Position numbers and translations under genes: made by a program. From Scytalidium lignicola (Eukaryota > Ascomycota > Leotiomycetes), in the NCBI GenBank assembly GCA_002812745.2, contig NCSJ02000296.1, positions 1-53,433 of the forward strand: a DNA stretch of 53,433 bases, read 5' to 3'. The notes under the pieces were generated by a model that searched no databases, had not been told where the DNA came from, and was given only the letters and a program-made list of their open reading frames with translations. The first letter of the stretch is position 1; each line of letters begins with the position of its first letter. This document shows positions 43,986 to 53,433 of this stretch, piece after piece.

Positions 43986-45685
43986 TTTGAAACACCGTGG
44001 GGCAACCTCTTAAGCTGAGATGCTAGGGAGAAGTGTCAAAGGTGTAAGAGCAATGGATAGATAGTAAAGTATCAAGAGAAGAGACGGATGATGTTCACTT
44101 TGCGGATACGTAAGAATTGGTGAGAACACAGGAAGCAGGTGTATGTGATATTATATTTGAGAGCTATCATAACAATTTCATGAAGTTTGTATAGGCGCGG
44201 GACCTTACCTAGAAGCTCATGCAAAGGCGTTTAGAATGGGACCATAAAAGTCGGTGGCTCCCGCTCGGCGCCGAAAACAGTAATACGGATCCCGCCTTAT
44301 TTCCGCAACATCGCAGTACTTCAGAGACATGGTATTACTACTACGGTACAAGTGACGCCAAAGTAATACCAAAAACCTTCCCGCGGGGGGCGTTTCTCAC
44401 GCAGAATCAGCTCATCATGATGATCGTTATCTGAGTTGAGATGTTTGCTTTAACCATCTTCCTCTAAAGTCAATTGTGCATGAAATAATCTGTGAATTTA
44501 GCTCACTTCTGGTCCCATTGACTAGCTTAGCGCCATGAATGTAGCTCCACAGAAGCGGAGATAAAGTTTAGAAGAACAAGATGGAAACGGGACGAGCAAT
44601 TATGTACTGTACCTATCGTATGAGATGTATATCTGATCATATACTAAGAATGTCGAGATCATAATATCAAACACATAAACGTACTTAACCCCATTATTTA
44701 AAGTTACCTCAACGAACTTCTTTGCGGAGGCGGAGTTAGTAAGCAGCTATGATGTATTGTTAAATCGAATTTGTCGTTGTTGAACCTTGTGTATGTATAT
44801 CTAAAGAGTTCAAAGAAAGTCAACTTATGCTTAAAGAGGTCTTGCATAATACATGATTAAGCGAACTGGGAAGAATCAATTGTTCCTGGATGCAACAACT
44901 TGCAGAACATGATACTGTGGTAGGGACCTGCAGTCTTACGTACGTATGGGGTCTCCATATAGGGTCCCCGCAGCCTCGTATTCTGTATGTAATACATAGC
45001 TGTGGCCGTAGTAGCTACAATAGAACACTCTCCCTTTCTCCTACTCTACGCTCAGTTACGCTCTAGACAGACCTTACAGAGCACTTACCGTTCACCCCGA
45101 ATGTCACCCTTACAATAGTTTTAAGGTAGGCCGAGAAAATACAATACAGGTCTATAGGAATTGGTATGACACATTTCTAGAGGGGGTTCCAAAGTTGAAA
45201 CTTTTGGTCATCATATGAAAAGATCATGTGCGTGAGAGAAACTGAATGTTGTAACCATTGTAACTCTCTTTACTCTATTTATTGTCTCCTGTAGCAGGAA
45301 ACTAGACAAAAATAAGCTTCAGGAAAGGGGAGCCTGCTAGGGAAATAGCAGTCAAAAACATTAGATTAACTTTTCAACAGAACCCAGTGAATATAGAGAT
45401 TATTATTTGCTACCGCTCATAGAGTATCTAAGCAGCAAGAAAGTGTTGAGGAACGGCTGTTATCGGCGGCGGTTGTCGATTTAGCTAGAGATGGTTGTCG
45501 ATTTAACCGCACCCTATAGATACTGTACTTGGGGATCCGAGGCAAGGTCGTTCAACACCACCTATCTCGGCTGCCCATCCCCACCTCCAAGGACCCACGA
45601 TAAAGTACGTAGGTTCCTATGAAATCATCTGTATCGGGAGCTGGCATAGGATAGACTAGAGAGGAACAATAATACACTCAAGTTC
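43986..45685. other. Long intergenic stretch, no gene seen
   Basis: The first few hundred bases are the promoter side of the dioxygenase. GGTTGTCGATTTA occurs twice at about 45470-45505. No coding or mobile-element signal was recognised in 1.7 kb. Confidence 0.35.
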
Positions 45686-46072
45686 TTGAACGGAGGCACT
45701 CCGACCGAAATAGCTCACTTTGTAGATAAATTAGCCCGCTTTCTAGTTGCAAGCGTCAGTGGGGCTTCATTAATTGTTCCTACGGTCATTATATTGTTCG
45801 ATCCTTCTCTCACAAAGAGCCTCATCACCACATCATTTACCGTCATACTCTTTTCAATCATTCTCAGTTTTGCGTTTAACTCGGGCAATATTGAGACGCT
45901 AACTACAACGAGTCGTATTCGTCGGCTCTGGGTCAAGCTCCTGAATCTCAAAATTCCCGAAAGAGTTGTTCTGTTTGAAAGAGTCATCGATAGCTCTCTT
46001 CCAATGCTTTGCACACTTGGCGATCAAATTATAATTTTGATATCTTCAGTCAATATCGTATGCGGACTTTAA
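45686..46072 (+). pseudogene. Fragment resembling the membrane end of a DUF6594 protein
   Basis: The frame has no early ATG, starts abruptly, and reads KLARFLVASVSGASLIVPTV, then SLITTSFTVILFSIILSFAF. Two membrane helices in this arrangement, followed by a short polar segment, resemble the C-terminal part of fungal DUF6594 proteins. The N-terminal domain is missing upstream. I treat it as a relic; a small standalone membrane protein is the alternative. Confidence 0.35.
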
Positions 46073-46772
46073 GCTTGTAATTGTGATTTCTCTCACCTAT
46101 TGCTTTATATCCTCCATCATTGTAGGTGTCGAATGGTAGCTTACGATTGGTTACAGCCATAGAGCTGTATGTAATACGGACTGTAATATATTACTGGCAT
46201 TGCATGCTATAATATATTACCAAGTAATATAACTCATAAATACATGGCTGTGATACGGCTTATAATATATGGTTAATCTGTACGGACTGATAACCCTTAT
46301 TTATAAGAACTTACTTTAATCAGTGTATATAACCTGTGTAGCAGTAAGATTATCGCGAAAAATTTCTCTAAAAAACTGTCTAAAAAATGTTAGGACGTGA
46401 GAGAAGCGAAATAGAACACTATGAGTACTATCTATCTACACGATTATTTTCTGTTCAGTTAATTCATTCTAGTCTCTATGGATGATTCTAATGTCACTTG
46501 TAAAATGAACGCAATGCAATATTTAAGGTGGAAAATGTCACTTTCTCATTGTGATTAAATTCAAGATGCAAGTGACTTTTTTTTGGTACAGTACAGTGTT
46601 CTATGCAATTCCGGCATGCCAATCAAACAAAAAACCCCAAAACTATTCAAAGTTAAGAATAGTTAAAAGAGAGAAACCTAGAGAGTTTACTCAATGATCC
46701 AATTCATTTCTAACCTAAACAATCATACAACCATGCCAAAATTCCTAATGAAATTCGTGATGATATATTTCT
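46073..46772. other. Intergenic A/T-rich stretch
   Basis: Several imperfect TAATATATTA palindromes and related direct repeats lie around 46185-46275. No gene was recognised. Confidence 0.35.
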
Positions 46773-47375
46773 TTAACAGTTGTTGAACTGGATGAACAAG
46801 CCCTCGGTGCTAACAGTCTGTTCGAAGGTGGCAGAGGCAGATACTGGGAAATTATCATCGAAGCCAAACTCGAGAATGAGAGCACCGCCAGACTCTGGAC
46901 AAGGGACAGTGCTAACAAATTGGTTGCTGTACGCGATAAGATCAAAAGCACCGAGATCATCGCCGCCAAATGCAAAGACACTGGCGGGAAGGTTGGTCAG
47001 ATCGAGTTTGGTGATGCCGACATCGATGTAGGTGACGTTGATTCGTGCAACAAGGGATTCTCCATAAGGGAGGTCCTCGACGACTTTGAGGTCAGGTCCA
47101 AATCTGGCCCATAATTGACAGTTGGTTGCAGTAGATGGCATGTCAAAAAGGACTACGTTGGTGATCAGATTAGGTTGAATCTCCCCCTTAACGATCTGTT
47201 GCTGGAAAGAGTAATTTTGAATAGTGGCGACATGGTTGTCACGTTGTTGTACCTCTACGATCTGGAATGGCGATTTGGAGACTTGGCAGCCAGCTGCGGA
47301 CCCGACTGGTGTAGGGGTGGCTGAAACCAAAGCTGTAAGAGCAGAGAACGCAAGGAAGACGCCGGGGGAGTACAT
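46773..47375 (-). CDS. Secreted protein, possibly But2 C-terminal domain-like
   Basis: Single exon, 200 residues. The N-terminus MYSPGVFLAFSALTALVSAT is a clear signal peptide with a likely cleavage after Ala-Thr-Pro region residues 19-22. The mature part is rich in beta-strand-like segments. Cys residues are at GCQVS, TNCQLWARFG, VPCPESGG and the very last residue, which could form two disulfides. The pattern TNCQLWARF followed by a late PCPESGGALILEFGF resembles fungal But2 C-terminal domain proteins of the cell surface. That domain call is tentative. It is the only apparently intact gene between 44 and 53 kb. Confidence 0.7.
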   Translation of the reverse strand: MYSPGVFLAFSALTALVSATPTPVGSAAGCQVSKSPFQIVEVQQRDNHVATIQNYSFQQQIVKGEIQPNLITNVVLFDMPSTATNCQLWARFGPDLKVVEDLPYGESLVARINVTYIDVGITKLDLTNLPASVFAFGGDDLGAFDLIAYSNQFVSTVPCPESGGALILEFGFDDNFPVSASATFEQTVSTEGLFIQFNNC

Positions 47376-49214
47376 TTTCGATGTATGAATGTTGAATATT
47401 AGGATTTGTTGCTTTGAAAGGCGGGTGATGAAATTAAAAATTAGAGAGTCGATTGTTGTGTGAGATATTTGAATATAGATAGTGACGACGATCGGATGAA
47501 ATAGCGGTAGCTCTTGTAAGTTATATAGAGGTTGGCATTATTATCATAGGGTACAAATAGCAAGATCAGCTAATTTACATGGCACTGACCCAACTTGAAG
47601 TCTAACAACGCACTGCCCAGGAACCCCTACGCCAAACGGCTATGGACCGAGGACAACACAAAGATTCGGATTAGTGACATCTCTATGATAGAGTCTAGGA
47701 ACCAACCAGAAGCTGTTCTAAGTCGTTCTGAGTAAGCTTACCTTGGTTTAATTAGCTGTTATAATTTAGTAGAGAATAAGCGTCAGCCACATCTAATAAT
47801 AAATATAGTAAGGGTACATTGATTGTTCTGTAGCGCTATTTGTCTCATTTCCAGGCCAGGACTCCATACACTGAAGGAGATTGGACGATCCTAGCCCTCC
47901 GTACCATCACGTTTTCTGGGACTCTCAACTCGGCAATACACTTTGTATGGTACAGTACAGTAGCTTTTGCTAACTTGATCTCACAAGAAAGAAAATACAT
48001 GGTTCCTTTGTTAGCGGGTGTGAAAGCGAATATATACGGGTATAAGCGGTCAGCAATTAGGATTTCCCTTTTGCACGTCTAACATCCTTTCTTTAGTAGA
48101 AGTGACACATACTGAAAATTAGGGGTTTTCGAGTTGGCTCTAGAGTTTCACTAGTCCCCTTGAACGAGCCTCTGTCATTTACTATACTTACAGTACTGTA
48201 TCTAGTGCTGACAATAACAGACTATTCGCTAATGAAACCCTATATCGTTAGACTTTGCCCATTAACTTTGAGAAATTGCCGAGGTTGAGATGCCTCAAGA
48301 CCAGCATTCTTCACAGCTCGATCATCGCTATATCCTGTGGCCATTATTGAAGGAAGCTCACTTACAGTAAATACTATACAATATTAAGATTGCCTATACC
48401 TAACTTTTTGCTTTATATGAAGGGAATGATGCTACGCGTTGAAGAGAGCTAGGGAAATTGCAGAACTTTGCTGACACGCTAAGATGCTTACCAAGCGGTG
48501 TACCAAAGTAGACTGGAATTAGCAATATTTAAGAGGTCAAAGCTTAAGGCAGTGCTACTCCGTATTGCACCTCCAAATACAGTACAATAACGATTGGTCG
48601 GGGACAAACAGTATCTAATGATATTTTAGAAGGCTTGCGGCGAGCATTACAGTATCAAAATCGACCTTAGCAAAATTGGCAACTCTACTGTAATAGGCTT
48701 TTTAATCTAATATGATATATTGTAAATCTGAAAGGTAGTGCCGTTTTCAGACCTGCTTAACTCTATTTCTTATTGGTTGCTTGAAGTTGAATTCATGTTT
48801 CTTTGCACAATTGTGGCACAGTTCGGCACACCGCCACCGCAGAGGTACAACCCTAGCTAGAAAGGGCATAAATAGCTATCGTGACTTAGTGACTTATTAA
48901 TAATTATGTCAACAACTAGTTATTGTAGTTACGCCATGCTGAAAAAATGTCGTCAACTATTCCTATTGGCGACCTTCAGAATACATTGGAAAATCGCTCC
49001 CGCAGCCTCGGTCTTTCCTAATCTCCGCAAACGACCGAATTTCCCAAGTTGCTCCGTATATGGAGCAACTAAATGAGCGAACTGCAAAGTTTGATTTCAG
49101 CTAGTTTAGCAGACGTGTGGCCTCTCTGAAACTGTTTTTTGGTATTCAATTACTCTTGATCTAGATTCTCAAACTATGCAAGTTATCGATATTGAATTTA
49201 GCCTTAACGCTATA
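47376..49214. other. Long intergenic stretch, no gene seen
   Basis: The start contains the promoter of the secreted-protein gene. The rest, about 1.6 kb, shows only unsupported short frames. Confidence 0.35.
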
Positions 49215-49589
49215 GGACACCAGTTATGGACCATGAACAACGTCTCCTTCCACACCAACTACAATAATCCTGACCTCCTTCTTTTGAACTTGGACAACAA
49301 CTTCTACTTGTACAATCCCCAGTAGAACGTATACAACTTTGGCTTCAACTCCTCTGTCTGCATCCATATCACCAATCCCGGTTTCCTTGCCCACTCGATC
49401 TACCTTCACGGACATAACATGTTTGTACTTATTGCTTAGCAGGTTTTTACAAGCCTATATGTGACAGTACTAGAACGTCCAGATGATACTGCGAGGTTGC
49501 AACTCCCTAGGATCATGGCACAGACATGTAGAGATTGGTCGTCATTCACGAATCAGACCGTGGTAGACCAGATTGATTCTGGATTGTGA
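49215..49589 (+). pseudogene. 3' end of a laccase/multicopper oxidase, decayed
   Basis: The frame reads GHQLWTMNNVSFHTNYNNPD, then YLYNPQ, a TAG, NVYNFGFNSSVCIHITNPGF and LAHSIYLHGHNMFVLIA, then another TAG. It continues to CRDWSSFTNQTVVDQIDSGL and TGA at 49587-49589, a normal laccase C-terminus. The copper-binding H-P-x-H-L-H-G-H motif is H-S-I-Y-L-H-G-H, so one His is Tyr. The first stop sits where Trp is expected (TGG to TAG). Such changes fit RIP-type G-to-A/C-to-T mutation. The 5' two-thirds are absent. Confidence 0.72.
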
Positions 49590-50082
49590 GCTTTTGTGTG
49601 ACGTGGTGTTGAGTGAATTGGATGTATTAGTACACGAATTATGTTTATTAGTAATTTATTAAATGCAAAGAATAAATCTGTTATTTAAAAAATGTATTTC
49701 TCAATGATGTCACTTTTGTGTCAACTCGATTTATATGAAGTGATTACTGATTTGCGANTTTTTCTTCNAAAAAATGATCAGGCAAAATATTGACATTTTA
49801 TTTCCTTATAAAAGGAGATATATCCAAACGTAAAATAGAAACAAAACATCACTTTTTCNTTTTTTTAAAACAAATACTGAATAAATTATTAGAAGCAAGT
49901 CATTATTCCTTTTGACGACGTTCTCTAGCACTTCATTCCCTTGTTTATAACGGGTGGCTCCGTACCAAAAAGCCGCCTCTCAGCAAGGTCTGCTCTCACA
50001 AAAATAAACCCATTTTAAAACCACGTCCCATATCCAACTACTAATAAAAAACTATCACAATTGAACTAGTTTCATTTCTAGA
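49590..50082. other. Intergenic with three Ns, no gene seen
   Basis: Ns at 49758, 49768 and 49859 lie next to T- or A-runs. No coding signal was recognised. Confidence 0.35.
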
Positions 50083-50866
50083 TCACCAAAGAAATGCTTC
50101 CTGGAATTCCTTGGAAAATCCAAAGCGGGATTCCCTTGTTGAAGTTGCCGTTGAAGATTCACTATTCATCATGTCCAGCTGATTCAACTGTCCATTTCCA
50201 ACTCTTGGCGATTCATAACTAGTAGGATAGTTATTTTGCGAGATAGTCGGATCTTCTTCTACGTAATCCTGACTCTCAGATTCTGTTTCGTTATTACTAG
50301 GCAGACGATATTCCTGCATAGTTTCCACGAGTCGTTCTTTACTGCTGCTCCTTTCAGATGCTAAGCTCATCACAACATTATTACCAGTTGATATTGGAAA
50401 TGTGTCCACCGTTTCTGATGCCCTACTGCCGTTTTCGCCTTTCCCTGATTGTCGCGCACGGAACCACTGTGAAACATGAGCGGGGCTATCTAGCGGAAAC
50501 TAGCTCCAAAATTCAAGAATAAGTCTCCTATACTCCCCAGTTGTGTTTGATTGATTTCTGGATACGATAGAACTTGTTACTTGATTCTCTGGCGCCTTGC
50601 TTGTTCGAGAAATCTTCAATTCAAAAGCTAGTATAGAGAATAGATGATCAGATGAAATAGCTGATAATATTTGTAAGAGGACATTTTCTGTCTCAAATAA
50701 TCTGGACTTTAACGCTTCTACATATCCTTTTGCGGGACCTCTAGTGTGCAATAGTTAGAATTTAGATTCACAAGGGAAAAGTGCTACCGATATGGTCTTT
50801 ACCNTTTTTTGTTGTTTAGGCCAAGAACACGTCTGATTTAATGAGTGACAGCGAATACAGACTGGT
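50083..50866 (-). pseudogene. Zn2Cys6 transcription factor with nonsense codon and incomplete zinc cluster
   Basis: Exon 50803-50866 encodes PVCIRCHSLNQTCSWPKQQK, the second half of a Zn2Cys6 cluster. It is followed by a GTAAAG donor next to an N at 50804. Exon 50740-50083 continues RGPAKGYVEALKSRLFETEN and VLLQILSAISSDHL, the linker-helix region. A TAG at 50500-50502 interrupts EYRRLILEFWS-FPLDSPAHVSQWF, where Gln is likely. The frame then runs open to FGFSKEFQEAFLW and a normal stop. The exon with the first three Cys was not found upstream. The single C-to-T-type stop and lost first exon make it inactive, or alive only if those are errors. Confidence 0.6.
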
Positions 50867-51305
50867 CTACATAAATATAAGAATAAAATCTGTTATAACT
50901 AACATTGTAACTCGTGAACAGAGAATGGTGTAATTACTTTTCTCCGCCGCACTACCACAATTCGTGTTATTGGACTTGTTGCTCAAATTAACACCGAAGG
51001 GTTCAACTAAATACAAAACTCGATATGAATTGATATATTTTGCAGTATTTCTTTACCAACCGTCTGTTTCCTTCGTCGACAGCCATTACACGCGGCTGTA
51101 CTGCGAGTCCATGACTCTTGACCCCGTAGAGTTCCACCCCGCGGCATAGCAGTTAAGCGAGCCAGGTTCTCTTGACTAGCTTGCAAGAGCTATTTGGTTC
51201 CAGATTCTAAGCCAGAATCTAGAGACGAAACCTTTGCAAGGAGCGGTAGATATATCAGGCTGAAAATGAGAGTCGTAAGTTTGTTCGGAGAATGGTGAAG
51301 CCGAT
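50867..51305. other. Interval between regulator relic and DNA transposon
   Basis: This is where the regulator's first exon should lie, but no Cys-x-x-Cys cluster half was recognised. No other feature was seen. Confidence 0.3.
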
Positions 51306-53302
51306 AGTACCGAAGAATCTCATATTTAGGATCCGTAGAGCTAACCACATTTGAATCTCACCACTTCGGCAAATAACCCTGTATATGGTATAGCTGTCAG
51401 CCACCAATACTACCATATGGAATTGTTGTTATGCTCTCTTTCCCATGGATTTTGTTGTTTTTCTCGTGTCGCGTCAGCTAATCAATCAATTATGGCTCTT
51501 CAAGAACGATCAGCTAATGCTCAATGGCCACAGCGCCTTAAAAAGGGCCTTAAAATCAAGCCATTAGAAAAGTGCACTTATACACCTAGAATCAAGCTAA
51601 TCACTTCAGCATGTCAATCTTATACCAGAGAACGTAAAATTGAAGTTCTGAAATTCCTCCTTTATCATAAGGTTGTTGTTACACCTTCTGCAATATACCA
51701 AAAGTATAAAGCTCGATCTAGCATGCTATTAAAGCTAGAACCAATAGATTCTAATTCGACTATCAAATATCGATTAGTAACTATAAAAGAAGCCTTTGAA
51801 TTCTGGAAGATTGCGTACAGCACAATTNAAAAAGTGGTAGTTGCAAAAAGNAAAAGATTTTAGCTAGTAAGGAGTCTAGCTACTTACCTTATTAGCCAGA
51901 GCTAGAAAAGGAGTTATTTGAGCAAATTCTAACACGTCAGAAGGCTAGTCAAATAGTAACTGTTAAATAGAAACGTCGTACAGCTAGAAATATATTCAGA
52001 AATCAAAATCCTAAATGTATAACACTATTTACATTCTCTCAAGGATAGTTTTATAGGTTTCAAAAGCGATATAACCTTTCTAGACGTCGAATTACAAAGC
52101 AGACTGCTAAGTTTCCTTCAGAATATATCACTTACACTAATAGTTTCCTTCAATTTATTAGAAGGAATTCCCAACTAACAAAAGCAATTAATCCTGACAA
52201 TCAATCACCTTCTTTATCTTTAAATATTACCTTTGTTATTTCACCTTTATGTCGATTCCCTAAAGTTAAAATCCTTAATATGGATAAGACTCCTATTCCT
52301 TTTAAGCACCTTGATGGTTATTCATATGATATAACAAGCTCTAGAACTGTTTTAGGGCATACAGACCGAAGTAAGTAGAATAAACATCAAGTAACATTGA
52401 TATTGTATATCTTTACAAATGGAATTCAGCGAATCAAGCCAAAGATCATATTCTATGGTATTATAAGGCCTTCAAGGCAAATATACACAAAGGAGAAACA
52501 CCTGTATCACCCTGGAGTTACAGTTGAATTTAACCTTACAGTGTATAACAATAAGGAATTGTTTATGCAATAGATTAATGAAGAACTTATTCTTGTAACA
52601 AATTAAAATGATATATTGTTAGTTATGGATATGACTACATTCTATAAGACAAATCTTATTCTTAATTACCTCAAATCAGCTAATATTACTACAGCTCTTA
52701 TTCCTCTTGGCTGTAAAAGCTTATTGCAATCACTTGATACAGTTGTAAATAGTCCGTTCAAACAATGGCTCAAAGAAGAAAGTGATTAATATATGGAATC
52801 TGTAGAATCTGAGCACCCTGATTTCAAATAGACCACTTTTGACAAGCGAATTATAACTACTCATATTGTTGCAAAAGCAGCTCAACGATTAGATCAAGAG
52901 AAAAAGGAAATAGTACAGCAATCTTTCATACAATGTGGAATTAGTATACGGCCAGATGGAAGTGAGGACAGTTAAATCAAGGTCAAAGATATCCTAGATA
53001 TAGCAATTGACTTTACAGGCTGGGAATCTATTGATTTTGATGTTGAATATGTCAAAAATAAGCTATTCAAAGAGGTCCCTGAAGCTGTAGATAATATGGA
53101 AGAAGTGATATTAGAGGAGGAAGATGTAATAATTGTAGACCACCCAGCCTGTACCAGTAATTGAATCCATAATTCAAAGATTCAGGTGTTTAAGATCCTT
53201 GTTTTAGCTAAACTATATGGGGAGTTAATCACCATTAGCTTACTCGGCTAACGACGGATGTAGTTAGCTCTACGGATCTTAAATATGAGATTCTTCGGTA
53301 CT
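51306..53302 (+). mobile_element. Pogo/Fot-like (Tc1/mariner superfamily) DNA transposon, RIP-degraded
   Basis: Terminal inverted repeats of about 45 bp bound the element: left agtaccgaagaatctcatat at 51306, right its inverse ending at 53302, with two or so mismatches in each arm. A clear TA duplication is not visible. Between them lies one transposase gene. The element length of about 2 kb is normal for fungal Fot/pogo elements. Two Ns lie at 51828 and 51851. Confidence 0.8.
51492..53163 (+). pseudogene. DDE_1-type pogo/Fot transposase, many in-frame stops
   Basis: The relic starts at MALQERSANAQWPQRLKKGL. An N-terminal helix-turn-helix region follows (RERKIEVLKFLL, TPSAIYQKYKARS). The catalytic part shows ILNMDKTPIPFKHLDGYSYD, then VTLILYIFTNGIQRIKPKII. 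LLVMDMTTFYKTNLILNYLK carries the second Asp, and LQSLDTVVNSPFKQWLKEE the third. CGISIRPDGSEDS and FTGWESIDFDVE close the protein. Stops, mostly TAG, replace residues that are Gln or Trp in relatives. No active protein can be made from this copy. Confidence 0.78.
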
Positions 53303-53433
53303 CTGAGGGGGTGTGTCAGATTATGGCTGTGTGGTTGGGCTTGCCACTAAGCGATATACGGCTAGATCTTACCCCTTATATGTGTATATTACCTCCGATA
53401 ACCGTAGAGCTTCCTTCAATAAACCAATTACAT
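53303..53433. other. Right flank of the transposon, window end
   Basis: Only 131 bases follow the right inverted repeat. No feature was recognised. Confidence 0.3.

Noticed and set aside
1..53433. tRNA, rRNA, CRISPR arrays or bacterial operon signals
   Set aside because: None was recognised by eye; the region is eukaryotic with introns, and CRISPR-like regular spacing does not occur.

Overview
The window reads as a TE-rich accessory region of a filamentous ascomycete (Pezizomycotina). The evidence is short introns with GTAWGT-type donors, Zn2Cys6 regulators, a HET-domain gene, a NACHT-ankyrin STAND gene, a DMATS-type prenyltransferase, siderophore-transporter-like MFS genes, and transposon and gene relics carrying RIP-like C-to-T/G-to-A stop codons. 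Genus cannot be told from sequence alone. Twelve single Ns occur, nearly all beside A/T homopolymers. Single-base frameshifts next to such runs could therefore be assembly errors.

Left part (1-6 kb): a farnesyl-diphosphate-synthase-like gene cut by the window edge (minus), degenerate coding remnants, a dead zinc-type alcohol dehydrogenase (minus), and a MITE inserted inside a second inverted-repeat element. 6.4-18.4 kb: a NACHT-ankyrin gene with six exons, then a small block of two short-chain dehydrogenases around a Zn2Cys6 regulator, then a HET-ankyrin gene with an in-frame stop and three almost identical ankyrin repeats. 19.4-28.5 kb: a damaged allantoate-permease-like MFS gene, an intact zinc alcohol dehydrogenase, a 3-oxoacid CoA-transferase (minus) and a divergently transcribed aromatic prenyltransferase whose usual catalytic Glu is Ala. 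Degenerate CCAAT-bearing repeats lie between the last two. 28.5-31 kb holds a regulator relic and a second MITE with the same terminal bases as the first.

31.3-44 kb is the most coherent block: a DUF1749 hydrolase, two siderophore-transporter-like MFS genes, a family III (CaiB/BaiF) CoA-transferase, an RraA/HMG-aldolase-like enzyme and a hydroxyquinol-type intradiol dioxygenase. A 12-bp ATCTAATCTGAT-type motif occurs twice upstream of each of the two transporters. My inference is an iron-linked aromatic or organic-acid catabolic cluster, with the CoA-transferase at 25 kb possibly serving the same route through 3-oxoadipate. No hydroxylase, maleylacetate reductase or thiolase is visible here.

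45.7-53.4 kb is mostly relics: a DUF6594 fragment, one apparently intact secreted protein, a laccase 3' end, a Zn2Cys6 regulator with a nonsense codon, and a pogo/Fot-like DNA transposon with inverted repeats and many in-frame stops. Exon boundaries are my own reading of splice sites and reading frame. They have not been tested against transcripts.
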